From assembly GCF_000368145.1 (NCBI RefSeq), contig NZ_KB849283.1:1080324-1144323 (forward strand): a DNA stretch of 64,000 nt, read 5' to 3'. The notes under the pieces were generated by a model that was given only the letters and a program-made list of their open reading frames with translations, searched no databases and had not been told where the DNA came from. Origin of the DNA: Acinetobacter guillouiae CIP 63.46. GTDB taxonomy: Bacteria > Pseudomonadota > Gammaproteobacteria > Pseudomonadales > Moraxellaceae. Positions 44,758-54,142 of this stretch are shown piece by piece. Each line of letters opens with the position of its first letter. Position 1 is the stretch's first letter. The translations under genes were made by a program, and so were the position numbers.

Positions 44758-45166
44758 AATGCTTTGATTATTTTTAATTGAACAACTATTTATGTTAAGT
44801 TTTTACTTATGTTATATAGTTAAACAGGGGTTGTTAACAATTCGTCTATGTTTGCGACTACGTGTATTTTTTAGGCGATACTAGGCACGAAGTACGAAAT
44901 TTAGTCATTCTAAATGAGTAGTTCGTAACGACGTAGCGGCAAAAAACACACAAGTCCCCCGCTGCGCCTTGCGCTGCAAACAAAGCAGTGCTTTGTTCTT
45001 GCTCAGGGTTGTGGCTAAAATTATCTCAGCCTACGTTATGACACTCGAAAATAGTCTCGCTATTCTCTTCGTTTCATGCCTTGTCTGCTCAATTTTAGCC
45101 TACAACGCAAGCCATTTATGAAATGTCAACAGCCCCTAAATTAATAAACAATTTTTTGGAAAATAT
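44758..45166. other. Gap filled by a MITE-like element
   Basis: About 409 bases without a gene. Most of it (44826-45137) is a structured, GC-richer block with terminal inverted repeats, described in its own entry. The remaining ~30 bases before the first GGDEF gene hold its ribosome site (TTGGAAAATAT before ATG), so its promoter may lie in or beyond the element. Confidence 0.6.
44826..45137. mobile_element. MITE-like element with imperfect terminal inverted repeats, no transposase
   Basis: A 312-base block bounded by AGGGGTTGTTAACAATT (44826-44842) and, inverted, AGGGGCTGTTGACATTT (45121-45137), 13 of 17 bases matching. Inside are two further inverted structures: an imperfect cruciform centred at 44905-44909 (arms from ~44856 to ~44956, inner stem ATTTAG/CTAAAT) and GTTGTGGCTAAAATT (45008-45022) against AATTTTAGCCTACAAC (45091-45106). 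It is richer in GC than its surroundings and codes for nothing. These are the features of a miniature inverted-repeat transposable element. No clear target duplication is visible. Confidence 0.6.
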
Positions 45167-46579
45167 ATGGAGCAAATGGATTTAACAATATTTGATTTGT
45201 CTCCAATTGCCATGTGGCTACAAGATTTTAGTGGTATAAAAAAAATATTTGATGAATGGACTGCGCAAGGTATTTCCGATATTAAGCAACATCTATTGGA
45301 AGATACTAGCCGTTTAAAACCTTGTTTGGCAGCGATCCGCACCATTCATATCAATAGAAGCACCCTGATTTTATATGAAGCTGATGATTTAGCGGAGATT
45401 TTAGAAAAATTTCCAGAAATGCATACAGAAAATACTGAACTATTACATATCCAATTTTTTTCAGCGCTTTGGAATAAAGAAACAGATTGCTCGATTCAAG
45501 TGGTCAACCTTAGCTGCAAAGGCAAAAAAATTGATATCCAACTTAGAGCCAATATTTTAAAGGATGCGAAACAAAGCTGGGATCGAGTTTTATTAACCAC
45601 GGAAGATATCTCTCAGTGTCAAAATGCACGTCGGATTGCAGAATCCCTATTTTTGCATTCACCCACTGCCCTCTGGGTCAAAGACTACAGCAAAATAAAA
45701 TCATTATTTAATCAATTAGTAGCGAATAATGTCACTGACTTAGATCAATATATTCAGCAAAATCCAGATTTTCTATTTCTTTGTTTTGAAAACATCCGAT
45801 CAGTTGGTGTAAATCAAGCTTTACTGGACTTATTTAATGCCGACAATGAACAACATTTTTATCAGCATTTAAATCATATTTTTAGAGAGAATTATCAACA
45901 AAATTTTCATAAACAATTATTACACTTATGGAATGATCATCATCAACTTAAACGAGAATGTGAATACCAGTCAATCAATGGAGATTTGCTGCATGTACTC
46001 GAACAGTTTGTTATTTTTCCAGATTCAAAACATAACTGGGATACCGTGCAAATTGCCTTTACCGATTTAACGGAACGAAAAAAATTAGAAGATCATCTGC
46101 AACATGCCAGTAAACATGATCAATTAACGCAGTTATATAATCGAACATTTTTTATCGGTGAAATTCAACGCTTACAATCTCAAAAATTTAATTCACTTTC
46201 ATGTATGTATTTAGACATCAATGGTTTAAAAAGAGTGAATGATTTACAGGGACATCATGTCGGCGACTTACTGATTCAACGTTTTGCACATCTGTTAAAA
46301 AAATCCACCATCAAAACACCTTATTCTGTTTCGCGTATTGGTGGTGATGAATTTGTGATTCTTATGCCTGAATCAAATCATCTGCATATAGAAACATTAC
46401 TTAAGATCATTCAACAAGAATTAGAGATAGATCGACTGAACAATCCTCAACATCCAATTCATGTTGCGATTGGTTATGCGACAACAAGCCATTATAAAAA
46501 TATTGATGATTTATTAAAAAAAGCAGATCAAATTATGTATCAAAATAAGCAAGCATATTATTTATTAAATACGGATTAA
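45167..46579 (+). CDS. PAS-PAS-GGDEF diguanylate cyclase, first of tandem pair
   Basis: A 470-residue cytoplasmic protein: two related PAS-like domains (~8-155 and ~158-300), each beginning with a SP[IT]A[ML]W-x-[QK]D[FY]S-x-IK motif and ending in [TF]EDI/FTDLTER, then a GGDEF domain (~310-468) with an intact GGDEF at 392-396. No RxxD inhibitory site is visible before it, so product inhibition is unlikely. It should make c-di-GMP in response to an unknown cytoplasmic signal. It is preceded by the MITE-like block and followed by a paralogue. Confidence 0.9.
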   Translation: MEQMDLTIFDLSPIAMWLQDFSGIKKIFDEWTAQGISDIKQHLLEDTSRLKPCLAAIRTIHINRSTLILYEADDLAEILEKFPEMHTENTELLHIQFFSALWNKETDCSIQVVNLSCKGKKIDIQLRANILKDAKQSWDRVLLTTEDISQCQNARRIAESLFLHSPTALWVKDYSKIKSLFNQLVANNVTDLDQYIQQNPDFLFLCFENIRSVGVNQALLDLFNADNEQHFYQHLNHIFRENYQQNFHKQLLHLWNDHHQLKRECEYQSINGDLLHVLEQFVIFPDSKHNWDTVQIAFTDLTERKKLEDHLQHASKHDQLTQLYNRTFFIGEIQRLQSQKFNSLSCMYLDINGLKRVNDLQGHHVGDLLIQRFAHLLKKSTIKTPYSVSRIGGDEFVILMPESNHLHIETLLKIIQQELEIDRLNNPQHPIHVAIGYATTSHYKNIDDLLKKADQIMYQNKQAYYLLNTD

Positions 46580-46766
46580 TGTCTTTTAAGAATTAAAGAA
46601 ATTAATTGAAATTAACCAACATCAATGCAAACCCAATAAAAGGATAACCAGCGATCATAAAATACAATAAGTAATAAATAACTTGGATTTTATTATTTTA
46701 TATCGCTCTTTTTTAGGATATATTTCAAACATTCTAGATCACCGCTCAACACACGAGAATCTTATA

Positions 46767-48218
46767 ATGGAATTTTCTGATTCTTCTATTTTTGATATAT
46801 CACCTACCCCGATGTGGATAGAGGACTATAGCGAAGTAAGAGAACAATTTAATCAGTGGAAAGGCCAAGGAATCACAAATCTTCAAAGCTTTTTAGAAGA
46901 AAATCCAGATCAGATTACAGCTTGCGCACATAAAATTAAGATTCTTCATGTCAATAAAAAAACCTTAGATTTATTTGAAGCCAGAAATCAGCAACACCTG
47001 TATCAGAACTTAAATATTATTTTTCAGAAAGAAATGCTGCACTCACATATCAAAGAGCTGGTTGCACTTTGGAATGGAGAACCTGAGTTTTCAAATACCA
47101 CTGTCAATTACACGATTTCAGGCAAAAAATTAGACATAAAATTACGCGGTATCATCATGCCGGGTTCAGAAGCCAGTTTAGACCGGGTTTTAATCACCAC
47201 TGAAGATATTACGGACTATCAAAATGCGCGCCGTTTAGAAGAAAAAAATCGCCAACTGGCAGAATCTCGCTTTATTTACTCGCCTACCTCGTTGTGGGTT
47301 GAAGATTTTAGTCGTGTAAGACTCCGCATAGACCAACTCCGTGAAATTGGTATCGAAGATTTTCGCACCTTCTTAGATGTACATACCGACTTTGTAAACC
47401 AGTGTATCGAAGACATCATCTTATTGGATGTCAATCAAGCAACCCTTGATTTATTTAAAGCCAAAGACAAAGAAACCCTGTTTAAAAACTTAAATAAAGT
47501 ATTTGCAAAAGAGATGTATCAGACTTTCCGTGAGCAACTGATTGAGCTATGGAATGGTAAAATTCATCATCAACGTGAAGCTGTAAATTATGCATTGGAT
47601 GGTTCAGTACGAAATGTACTGCTCCAATTCACTGTTTTCCCAGGTTATGAACATGATTGGAGTCTAGTGCAAGTTGCATTGACTGATATTACTGCACGGA
47701 AAAAAGCAGAAACGTATTTGGAATATCTGGGGAAACATGATGTTCTGACTAAATTATTTAATCGTTCGTTCTATACAGAGGAAATTAATCGTTTAGAGCG
47801 TGGTGTACTGCGTCCGACTTCAGCCATTTTTATTGATATGAACGGTTTAAAAGCCATCAATGATCAGTTGGGTCATGATGTTGGTGATGAATTACTGCGA
47901 CGAATGGGCAATATTCTGACTCGTACCATTGCCAATACAAGTTATACCGCTTCTCGTATTGGTGGAGATGAGTTTGTGATTCTTATGCCTGCGGCAAATG
48001 AACAGACCGTCGAATCGATGATTATGACCATTGAAGAATTACTCAATATCGACAATCAATATTATTCGTCACAGCCTATTAGTATTGCCATTGGTTATGC
48101 AACAACATCTGCAAATGAAAGTATAGACAATATGTTGAAACGTGCAGATTTATTGATGTATCAAAAGAAAAAAAATTATTATGAATATGTCACGGAAATG
48201 TTAAATGGTAGTGCTTAA
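46767..48218 (+). CDS. PAS-PAS-GGDEF diguanylate cyclase, second of tandem pair
   Basis: A 483-residue paralogue of the preceding protein with the same order: two PAS-like domains (starting SPTPMWIEDYSEVREQF and SPTSLWVEDFSRVRLRI), a short helix, and GGDEF at 399-403 intact, without RxxD. The second PAS has the ILLDVNQATLDLFKAKD core typical of the set. The ATG at 46767 was chosen because it aligns with the start of the paralogue (SSIFDISPTPMW against LTIFDLSPIAMW); the frame extends 28 codons upstream to a TTG, but that part has no counterpart. Function: c-di-GMP synthesis. Confidence 0.9.
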   Translation: MEFSDSSIFDISPTPMWIEDYSEVREQFNQWKGQGITNLQSFLEENPDQITACAHKIKILHVNKKTLDLFEARNQQHLYQNLNIIFQKEMLHSHIKELVALWNGEPEFSNTTVNYTISGKKLDIKLRGIIMPGSEASLDRVLITTEDITDYQNARRLEEKNRQLAESRFIYSPTSLWVEDFSRVRLRIDQLREIGIEDFRTFLDVHTDFVNQCIEDIILLDVNQATLDLFKAKDKETLFKNLNKVFAKEMYQTFREQLIELWNGKIHHQREAVNYALDGSVRNVLLQFTVFPGYEHDWSLVQVALTDITARKKAETYLEYLGKHDVLTKLFNRSFYTEEINRLERGVLRPTSAIFIDMNGLKAINDQLGHDVGDELLRRMGNILTRTIANTSYTASRIGGDEFVILMPAANEQTVESMIMTIEELLNIDNQYYSSQPISIAIGYATTSANESIDNMLKRADLLMYQKKKNYYEYVTEMLNGSA

Positions 48219-48276
48219 TATTCCACAAGGATAAATGCTATAGCGTTAAGTAAAAGATTCTTTTTAATTCTTTTTA

Positions 48277-48307
48277 TAAAAATAGGTGCATCAAGCACCT
48301 ATTTTTA
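48277..48307. terminator. Bidirectional terminator between convergent genes
   Basis: Stem AAAAATAGGTGC/GCACCTATTTTT with a five-base loop, T runs on both strands; it closes the second GGDEF gene and the small basic-protein gene. Confidence 0.9.
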
Positions 48308-48319
48308 TATCTCAAACAC

Positions 48320-48499
48320 TTAGCGTTTTCCCATCGAACGGCGTGTACCACGAGGTGGCATCCAAGTACGATCTGCATATTGCTCAGGTTTAGGACGGAC
48401 GTTGTTGTGGGCAACATCATCATCATTTTCTAAAGATGATGGCATTGGAAATGGTAAATTCACCAATGGCTTCTTTTTGGGAGTATTTTGGGTGCTCAT
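48320..48499 (-). CDS. Small basic hypothetical protein
   Basis: A 59-residue, proline-rich protein with an acidic centre (ENDDD) and a strongly basic end (PPRGTRRSMGKR), probably disordered. No signal peptide or membrane segment. The ATG at 48499 is preferred over a GTG three codons earlier; GAGTGA is at a suitable distance. The well-placed terminator at 48277 and ordinary codon use support a real gene. Family not recognised. It is divergent from the aspartate aminotransferase gene. Confidence 0.6.
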   Translation of the reverse strand: MSTQNTPKKKPLVNLPFPMPSSLENDDDVAHNNVRPKPEQYADRTWMPPRGTRRSMGKR

Positions 48500-48720
48500 G
48501 TGATTCACTCAATTTTAACTGGCTATATTGTACGTAAATTTCAGCTTTGATGCGAGTGCTCTTAAACTTTCGCTTTTATTTGTATTCTCTTGATACATTA
48601 ATTTCTGCTTTTGATGAATATTTATTGAATTTGCATAGATATTAGACGACCAAACATGAAAAATTAGGCTATGATAATGTGCTTTTTATTTTTTTAATCC
48701 CTATAAGAAGGAATAATGCC

Positions 48721-49956
48721 GTGGACGTACGTCTCTCTGATCGTGTAAATGCCATCAAACCGTCTCCAACGCTTGCTGTTACCAACAAAGCTGCTGAATT
48801 AAAAGCTGCGGGTAAAAATGTAATCGGATTGGGCGCTGGCGAACCAGATTTTGACACCCCACAACACATCAAAGATGCTGCTATTACAGCGATTAACAAC
48901 GGTTTTACCAAATATACCGCTGTTGATGGTACACCAGGCCTTAAAAAAGCAATTATTGCGAAGCTAAAACGTGATAACAATCTTGACTATGCTGCAAATC
49001 AGATTTTAGTGTCTTGCGGTGGTAAACAGTCTTTCTTTAACTTAGCACTTGCTTTGTTAAACAAAGGTGATGAAGTCATTATTCCAGCGCCATATTGGGT
49101 AAGCTATCCAGATATGGTGATCATTGCTGAAGGTGTTCCTGTCATCGTGAAATGTGGTGAAGAACAACGTTTCAAGATTACACCTGCTCAACTAGAAGCT
49201 GCGATTACAGACAAAACACGTTTGGTGGTATTAAATAGTCCTTCTAACCCAACAGGCATGATCTACAGCAAAGCTGAGCTTGAAGCTTTAGCAGAAGTGC
49301 TCCGTAAATATCCTCAAGTTTATGTTGCTTCTGATGATATGTATGAGCCGATCCGTTGGGATGATGAATTCTACAATATTGCTACTGTAGCTCCTGATCT
49401 TTATGAGCGTGTTATCGTGCTTAACGGTGTATCTAAAGCATATGCAATGACTGGATGGCGTATCGGCTATGCAGCAGGACCTGCAAAATTGATTGGCGCA
49501 ATGAAAAAAATCCAATCACAATCAACTTCAAACCCAACTTCGATTTCACAAGTTGCTGCTGAAGCTGCATTGAATGGTCCTCAAGATGTACTTCAACCGA
49601 TGATTGAAGCGTTCAAACGTCGTCATGATTTAGTTGTGAATGGCTTGAATGAAATTCAAGGGATTAGCTGCTTACCTGCTGATGGTGCATTCTATGCTTA
49701 TGCCAACATTCGTCCTTTGATTCGTGCAAAAGGCTTAAAATCTTGCACAGAATTCTCAGAATGGTTGTTGGAAGAAACTGGTGTTGCTGTTGTTCCTGGT
49801 GATGCTTTTGGTTTAGGCGGCTATATGCGTATTTCTTATGCGACTGCTGATGAAGTACTTGTTGATGCGCTTGCTCGTATTAAAAAAGCTGCAGATTCTA
49901 TTGACGGTGTTGATGCAGCAATTGCTTCAATCGCAGCTGAAAAAGCAGCGCAATAA
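48721..49956 (+). CDS. Aspartate/aromatic aminotransferase (class I, Ib-type AspAT)
   Basis: A 411-residue fold-type I PLP aminotransferase. The N-terminus (LSDRVNAIKPSPTLAVTNKAAELKAAGKNVIGLGAGEPDFDTP) is typical of bacterial subgroup Ib aspartate aminotransferases; the Schiff-base lysine is K239 (NGVSKAYAMTGWRIG), with SPSNPTG and the C-terminal arginine in YMRISYAT. It converts aspartate plus 2-oxoglutarate to oxaloacetate plus glutamate. Annotated aspC or aatA in relatives. The GTG at 48721 is preferred: AAGGA sits eight bases upstream and the N-terminus then matches the family. Confidence 0.9.
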   Translation: MDVRLSDRVNAIKPSPTLAVTNKAAELKAAGKNVIGLGAGEPDFDTPQHIKDAAITAINNGFTKYTAVDGTPGLKKAIIAKLKRDNNLDYAANQILVSCGGKQSFFNLALALLNKGDEVIIPAPYWVSYPDMVIIAEGVPVIVKCGEEQRFKITPAQLEAAITDKTRLVVLNSPSNPTGMIYSKAELEALAEVLRKYPQVYVASDDMYEPIRWDDEFYNIATVAPDLYERVIVLNGVSKAYAMTGWRIGYAAGPAKLIGAMKKIQSQSTSNPTSISQVAAEAALNGPQDVLQPMIEAFKRRHDLVVNGLNEIQGISCLPADGAFYAYANIRPLIRAKGLKSCTEFSEWLLEETGVAVVPGDAFGLGGYMRISYATADEVLVDALARIKKAADSIDGVDAAIASIAAEKAAQ

Positions 49957-49975
49957 GACGAGATTTGTTTAAATG

Positions 49976-50009
49976 AAAAATGGGTGTATTGATTACACCC
50001 ATTTTTTTA
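49976..50009 (+). terminator. Rho-independent terminator of the aminotransferase gene
   Basis: Stem AAAAATGGGTGTA/TACACCCATTTTT with a five-base loop and seven T. Confidence 0.92.
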
Positions 50010-50055
50010 TCTTTGTTGATCTTACTTATCAACAAGCTTCTATATTTTTTATAAA

Positions 50056-50433
50056 TTAATCTTTGAGTAACAAGCCCGTGGTATTGTCTCCATCATTTCC
50101 AGTACCGTAATGATCTATACGTACAGTATCAACTTGTACAGTAGATGTGTTTGCCGCATAGTACTTTTCATGATCGACTAATAATAACCCTGTGGTATTG
50201 TCTCCATCATTGCCTGTGCCATAATGTTCAATTCTCGGCTCCTTATTTTGATCAAGCTTTGAATAAGGCACAAGTTTTATTGGCTCTTTCAATAAAAGAC
50301 CTGACGTATTATCTCCATCGCTACCTGTACCAAAGTGATCAATGCGTATTTCTTGCGTATTTTGATGTGATGCAAAACTTAAACTTGAAACACTACAAAG
50401 ACCAATAACAGTTAATCTGATTAAAGTTTTCAT
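50056..50433 (-). CDS. Small secreted protein with three near-identical 21-residue repeats
   Basis: A 125-residue protein with a signal peptide (to about residue 21-22, SLSFA). The mature part is three copies of one unit, at residues 30-49, 67-87 and 105-125, all fitting RI[DE]H[FY]GTG[SN]DGDNT[ST]GLLL, joined by two unrelated linkers of about 17 residues. The unit combines a GTGxDGDN turn, which could bind calcium, with a hydrophobic LLL. The linkers are poorly conserved while the units are nearly identical, so the units carry the function. Secreted or periplasmic. I do not recognise the family. Confidence 0.78.
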   Translation of the reverse strand: MKTLIRLTVIGLCSVSSLSFASHQNTQEIRIDHFGTGSDGDNTSGLLLKEPIKLVPYSKLDQNKEPRIEHYGTGNDGDNTTGLLLVDHEKYYAANTSTVQVDTVRIDHYGTGNDGDNTTGLLLKD

Positions 50434-50662
50434 GTCATTCTTCCCATTGAGATATCATTTCATTCTAGAGGTCGAAACTATACAATTCACGGTCATGGGA
50501 ATTACATTTATGACATTAACCAATCTAAGCAAGTCTTTAATAAAAATCTGAAATCTAGCCTAAATCTTCAAGTTTTATTGCTGTTCCAGATCAGTTTGGC
50601 TAAATACGATTCAGTGTTAAAGCGCGTTTTAAAGCATAAAAACTAACTTTGATCATTTGTAT

Positions 50663-51559
50663 TTATTGATCACTTTGTATCAATGACGCTCTAAATACTT
50701 TCGGTGCACATCCATATGTTTGTGTGAAAGCACGAGTGAATGCTGCTTGTGAGCTATATCCTACTAATTCAGCAATTTGAAAGATATTTTTGTCTGTCTC
50801 TTTTAGAAACTGACTTGCCAGTCTCATCCGCCAATTTTTTAAATATTGAATTGGAGAAACACCGACTTGTTCAACAAATTTTTTAGCAAAACTTGAACGT
50901 GATTGATGGGTGGATTGAGCCAAATTTTCCACATCCCATGCATAAGCAGGACGATCATGCATCAAAGATAATGCTTTACTAATCGCAGGGTCACGTAAAG
51001 CAACAATCCAACTTTTATGTTCAATGGTTGCCTTTACCAACCAAAACCGTATTGACCACACCAATAGAAGATCAATGATTCGTGAAAGCATCACTTGACT
51101 ACCAAGGCTAGGATGCTCAAGCTCAAGCTTTATCGCAGCAACAGTCATTGGCACCCATTCTGCAATTTTACCATTATCATTATGCGATGGGACATGGATA
51201 TAACGAGGCAACCCCTCGATTATGGCTGCACCATAAATTCCGCTGAGTTTAAAAATACAGCTAATCACAGCGGCTGCTTGGTTTTCAGCATCCAACAATT
51301 CAATCGTGTGTTCTCCAGTTGAAGGTAGAACAATAATATCCCCTGCTTTTAAAACCAGATCTAGATTAGAGTTTGCTACTTTAAGTCTGCATGTCGCCTG
51401 CTGAACGATATGGATATATGCATAATCCTGTTTAAAGCTTAACTGTTGTTGATCTGTAAATCGCGCGAAGTCATAGATCTCACCTGATATTTTTGCAAAC
51501 TGATAAATATCAAAGAATAGATCCGTTAAAGCACTTTTTTCAGCATATTCATCTCTCAT
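50663..51559 (-). CDS. AraC-family transcriptional regulator with cupin sensor
   Basis: A 298-residue regulator: N-terminal cupin-type domain (~1-170, with LKAGDIIVLPSTGEHTI, the type seen in cupin_6/AraC-binding proteins) and a C-terminal double helix-turn-helix (~195-295) with FAKKFVEQVGVSPIQYLKNWRMRLA and the second motif IAELVGYSSQAAFTRAFTQTYGCAPKVFR. It faces an alpha/beta hydrolase gene across 200 bases, which is probably its target. Confidence 0.9.
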   Translation of the reverse strand: MRDEYAEKSALTDLFFDIYQFAKISGEIYDFARFTDQQQLSFKQDYAYIHIVQQATCRLKVANSNLDLVLKAGDIIVLPSTGEHTIELLDAENQAAAVISCIFKLSGIYGAAIIEGLPRYIHVPSHNDNGKIAEWVPMTVAAIKLELEHPSLGSQVMLSRIIDLLLVWSIRFWLVKATIEHKSWIVALRDPAISKALSLMHDRPAYAWDVENLAQSTHQSRSSFAKKFVEQVGVSPIQYLKNWRMRLASQFLKETDKNIFQIAELVGYSSQAAFTRAFTQTYGCAPKVFRASLIQSDQ

Positions 51560-51760
51560 TCTTTGTCACAATTCCTAAAAAGTGTTTCTGCAAAAACATT
51601 GGTGTTTCTGTTATTGTTAAAGTGAATTTAAACATGAATAATCGTTTATAGAAGCTTTTTTGAGTATAAAAATTACATTCAGTATCTATCCAATCTTTAT
51701 ACAAAAATTCTTCAACCATTTAGCTCAACAAATACAATAGCATTTAGCTAGGAGACACAC

Positions 51761-52456
51761 ATGAGTAATAAACCGACAATTATATTCGTACACGGATTTT
51801 GGGGAGGCGCTGCTCATTGGAGTAAAGTCGTAACTGAGCTGTCTCACCGAGGTTATGAATCATTACGTGCAGTAGAACTCCCGCTGAGCTCACTGGCTGA
51901 AGATGTTGAACGAACAAGAAAAATGATTGCGCAAGTTAAAGGAGATGTGCTTCTGGTTGGTCACTCATATGGTGGCGCTGTAATTACGGAAGTTGGCAAT
52001 CAAGCGAATGTTGTAGGTCTGGTTTATATTGCTGCTTTTGCGCCTGACTCAAACGAAAGTCCTGGTGGCATTACTCAACAACATTTACCTGAGGCTGCAC
52101 CAAACTTAGAACCAGACAGTGATGGTTATCTCTGGCTTAAAGCAGATAAATTCCATGAAAGTTTCTGTCAGGATTTAACTAAAGATGAAGGGTTTGCAAT
52201 GGGTGTCACCCAGAAAGCGCCAGTAGCAAGCACTTTTGGCGATACGATTTCCACGCCAGCATGGAAAACGAAACCATCTTGGTATCAAATCTCGACTCAA
52301 GACCGAATGATCCACCCTGAAAATCAAAAAGTCATGTCTGCACGCTTAAATGCAAAAAAAGTGATTTCGCTAGATGCAAGTCATGCTTCTTTGGCATCAC
52401 ATCCAAAAGAAATTTCAGACTTGATTGAGGAAGCTGTCAGCTTTCTTGCTCAATAA
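51761..52456 (+). CDS. Alpha/beta hydrolase
   Basis: A 231-residue serine hydrolase without a signal peptide. Oxyanion-loop HGFWGGAAHW at 11-20, nucleophile S69 in GHSYGG, and histidine in ASHASLASHP near the C-terminus; the acid is probably in STQDRMIHPE. It resembles the EstC/salicylate-esterase-like group (methyl esterase or lactonase folds) acting on small esters. Strong AGGAG before the ATG. Divergent from, and likely controlled by, the AraC-family gene. Confidence 0.85.
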   Translation: MSNKPTIIFVHGFWGGAAHWSKVVTELSHRGYESLRAVELPLSSLAEDVERTRKMIAQVKGDVLLVGHSYGGAVITEVGNQANVVGLVYIAAFAPDSNESPGGITQQHLPEAAPNLEPDSDGYLWLKADKFHESFCQDLTKDEGFAMGVTQKAPVASTFGDTISTPAWKTKPSWYQISTQDRMIHPENQKVMSARLNAKKVISLDASHASLASHPKEISDLIEEAVSFLAQ

Positions 52457-52469
52457 ATGATGAATGAAT

Positions 52470-52500
52470 AGAGGAAATCAACAGATTTCCTCTATATCTT
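52470..52500 (+). terminator. Hairpin after the hydrolase gene
   Basis: Ten-pair stem AGAGGAAATC/GATTTCCTCT, loop AACA, followed by a mixed T/A tract; a probable but not strong terminator. Confidence 0.6.
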
Positions 52501-52629
52501 AGACCCATTTAAAACTTAGATTTATTGAAATTCAATTTGGCTATATAAATTTCTAAATTAGAATTCAGTAAGAAGACCACTTTTATACGGTTTCAATTCC
52601 TCAAATAGAGATAAAACCTCTACAACACT

Positions 52630-54120
52630 TTAAAACCGATGCTCCAGCTTTAAACTAACATTATGTTTATCATAAGAATATAGCCACTCTACATTGCTGT
52701 TATTTTGATTATATTGATAAGTGAGATTAGGTGTTAAACCATAAAAAGCCCAACGAGGTGCACTTAAAATCAAAGTATAGTTTTGTTCAAAATCATGTCG
52801 TCTAGCCTCCAATACCGGAGTAAATTTATCAAATTGACGCCAACGGAAAGAACTAAATATATTTGCGTTAAAACCTGAGTCAAAGTTTTTGGAAAGGCCT
52901 AAACGTATGCCCTGTTGCTGATAAGCTGTGAAATATTGCTCTTGGGTATTATGGTCGACAAAATCCAGTCCGCCAAATAGCGTCCAGTTTCTCGGTAAAA
53001 TTTTCCAAAAGGTTGAATAGACTGAATATTCCAAGCCATCTTGGCCTTTATACTGGGAATAATTTATATCTTTCAATTCGGCTTCTAACTTGACGGCTTT
53101 GTCGTTAGAGATAAAACGCATCCACTCGCCCCTTAACCCATAGGCACTATACAGCGGGTCGTGGGCATAGTATTTATGTTCAAATACGGGTGCAATCAAG
53201 ACTTGATTACGTTCATTGTAATAACTATAACCCGCATTTAAGTTAAAAGTTAATTCATTATAATCTGTCTGCTCTGGATAAACTTGACCATAGAATAATC
53301 CACGCAATGCAATGCCATGTTGTCCAGAAAGCGACCATCGTTTAGTTAAGGTCGCTTCATAGTCCAAACCTTGTGCACTGATCGCATCAGGTGTGCCACG
53401 TCTGATCCGTTCTATAGGCACCACTTCGTCTGTATCTGGATCTATACCATAGCGAGTAATAATGTCGTATTTATCGGAAGCATTATTAACATTACTGGCA
53501 TAACGTGAACCAAAAGCCAATGAACCATGCCATTCATCTCGTTGTTTAAGCCCTTTGAGATACATCTCTACGGTTTGACGAATACCTTGGGCAGCAGGAT
53601 CTGTAGACAGAGCCAGTTGAGATTGAATCTGCTGGAATAACTGTTGACCTTGCTGATTTTTTTGTTGTTCGGTGTAGACACGAGCCAGCTCAAGTTGGGT
53701 CATTAAATTATTGGATTGAATCTCTAGGCTATGTTTAAGTTTACTCTCAGCTAAACTTAAATTCCCCTGTGTTCGTGCCATGACGCCCTCAGCGAACTCA
53801 GTCAAAGCCTGATCATAATTTGGAAATTTTTTATATTTTTCAAGATAGCTTAAAGCCACTTGCCATTGTTTTTGCATCACTGCCAAGTAAAGTGCATATG
53901 CGACTTCTGCGGGTTCATCCTTAACCACATATTCTTGACCTTGTATGATCAGATTCGGTAATGCTTGTGTGTTTTTAGGGTCTTCTGATTTGAGTAGTTT
54001 CTTATCATTTTGATATTGCTGTTGGCTAATTTCCTGATTTAACCTGATACTGGTATCATCCGCTGCATAAACACATTGTCCACACTGCAATACGGCACCA
54101 AGCAATACTATTTTTTTCAT
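52630..54120 (-). CDS. hsmA: Slam-family outer-membrane translocon for the hemophore (HsmA-like)
   Basis: A 496-residue outer-membrane protein: signal peptide (to ~19), an N-terminal helical TPR-like part (~60-200), then a beta-barrel (DUF560, ~205-496) with alternating aromatic strands and a C-terminal phenylalanine (VSLKLEHRF). This is the Slam plan: surface-lipoprotein or soluble-substrate translocons of Neisseria and Moraxellaceae. It directly follows the hemophilin-like gene, as in the hemophilin system of A. baumannii where HsmA secretes HphA. The two genes are separated by a terminator hairpin, so Slam expression should be lower than that of its substrate. Confidence 0.88.
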   Translation of the reverse strand: MKKIVLLGAVLQCGQCVYAADDTSIRLNQEISQQQYQNDKKLLKSEDPKNTQALPNLIIQGQEYVVKDEPAEVAYALYLAVMQKQWQVALSYLEKYKKFPNYDQALTEFAEGVMARTQGNLSLAESKLKHSLEIQSNNLMTQLELARVYTEQQKNQQGQQLFQQIQSQLALSTDPAAQGIRQTVEMYLKGLKQRDEWHGSLAFGSRYASNVNNASDKYDIITRYGIDPDTDEVVPIERIRRGTPDAISAQGLDYEATLTKRWSLSGQHGIALRGLFYGQVYPEQTDYNELTFNLNAGYSYYNERNQVLIAPVFEHKYYAHDPLYSAYGLRGEWMRFISNDKAVKLEAELKDINYSQYKGQDGLEYSVYSTFWKILPRNWTLFGGLDFVDHNTQEQYFTAYQQQGIRLGLSKNFDSGFNANIFSSFRWRQFDKFTPVLEARRHDFEQNYTLILSAPRWAFYGLTPNLTYQYNQNNSNVEWLYSYDKHNVSLKLEHRF

Positions 54121-54142
54121 CTATAAACTCACCAGATAGAAT

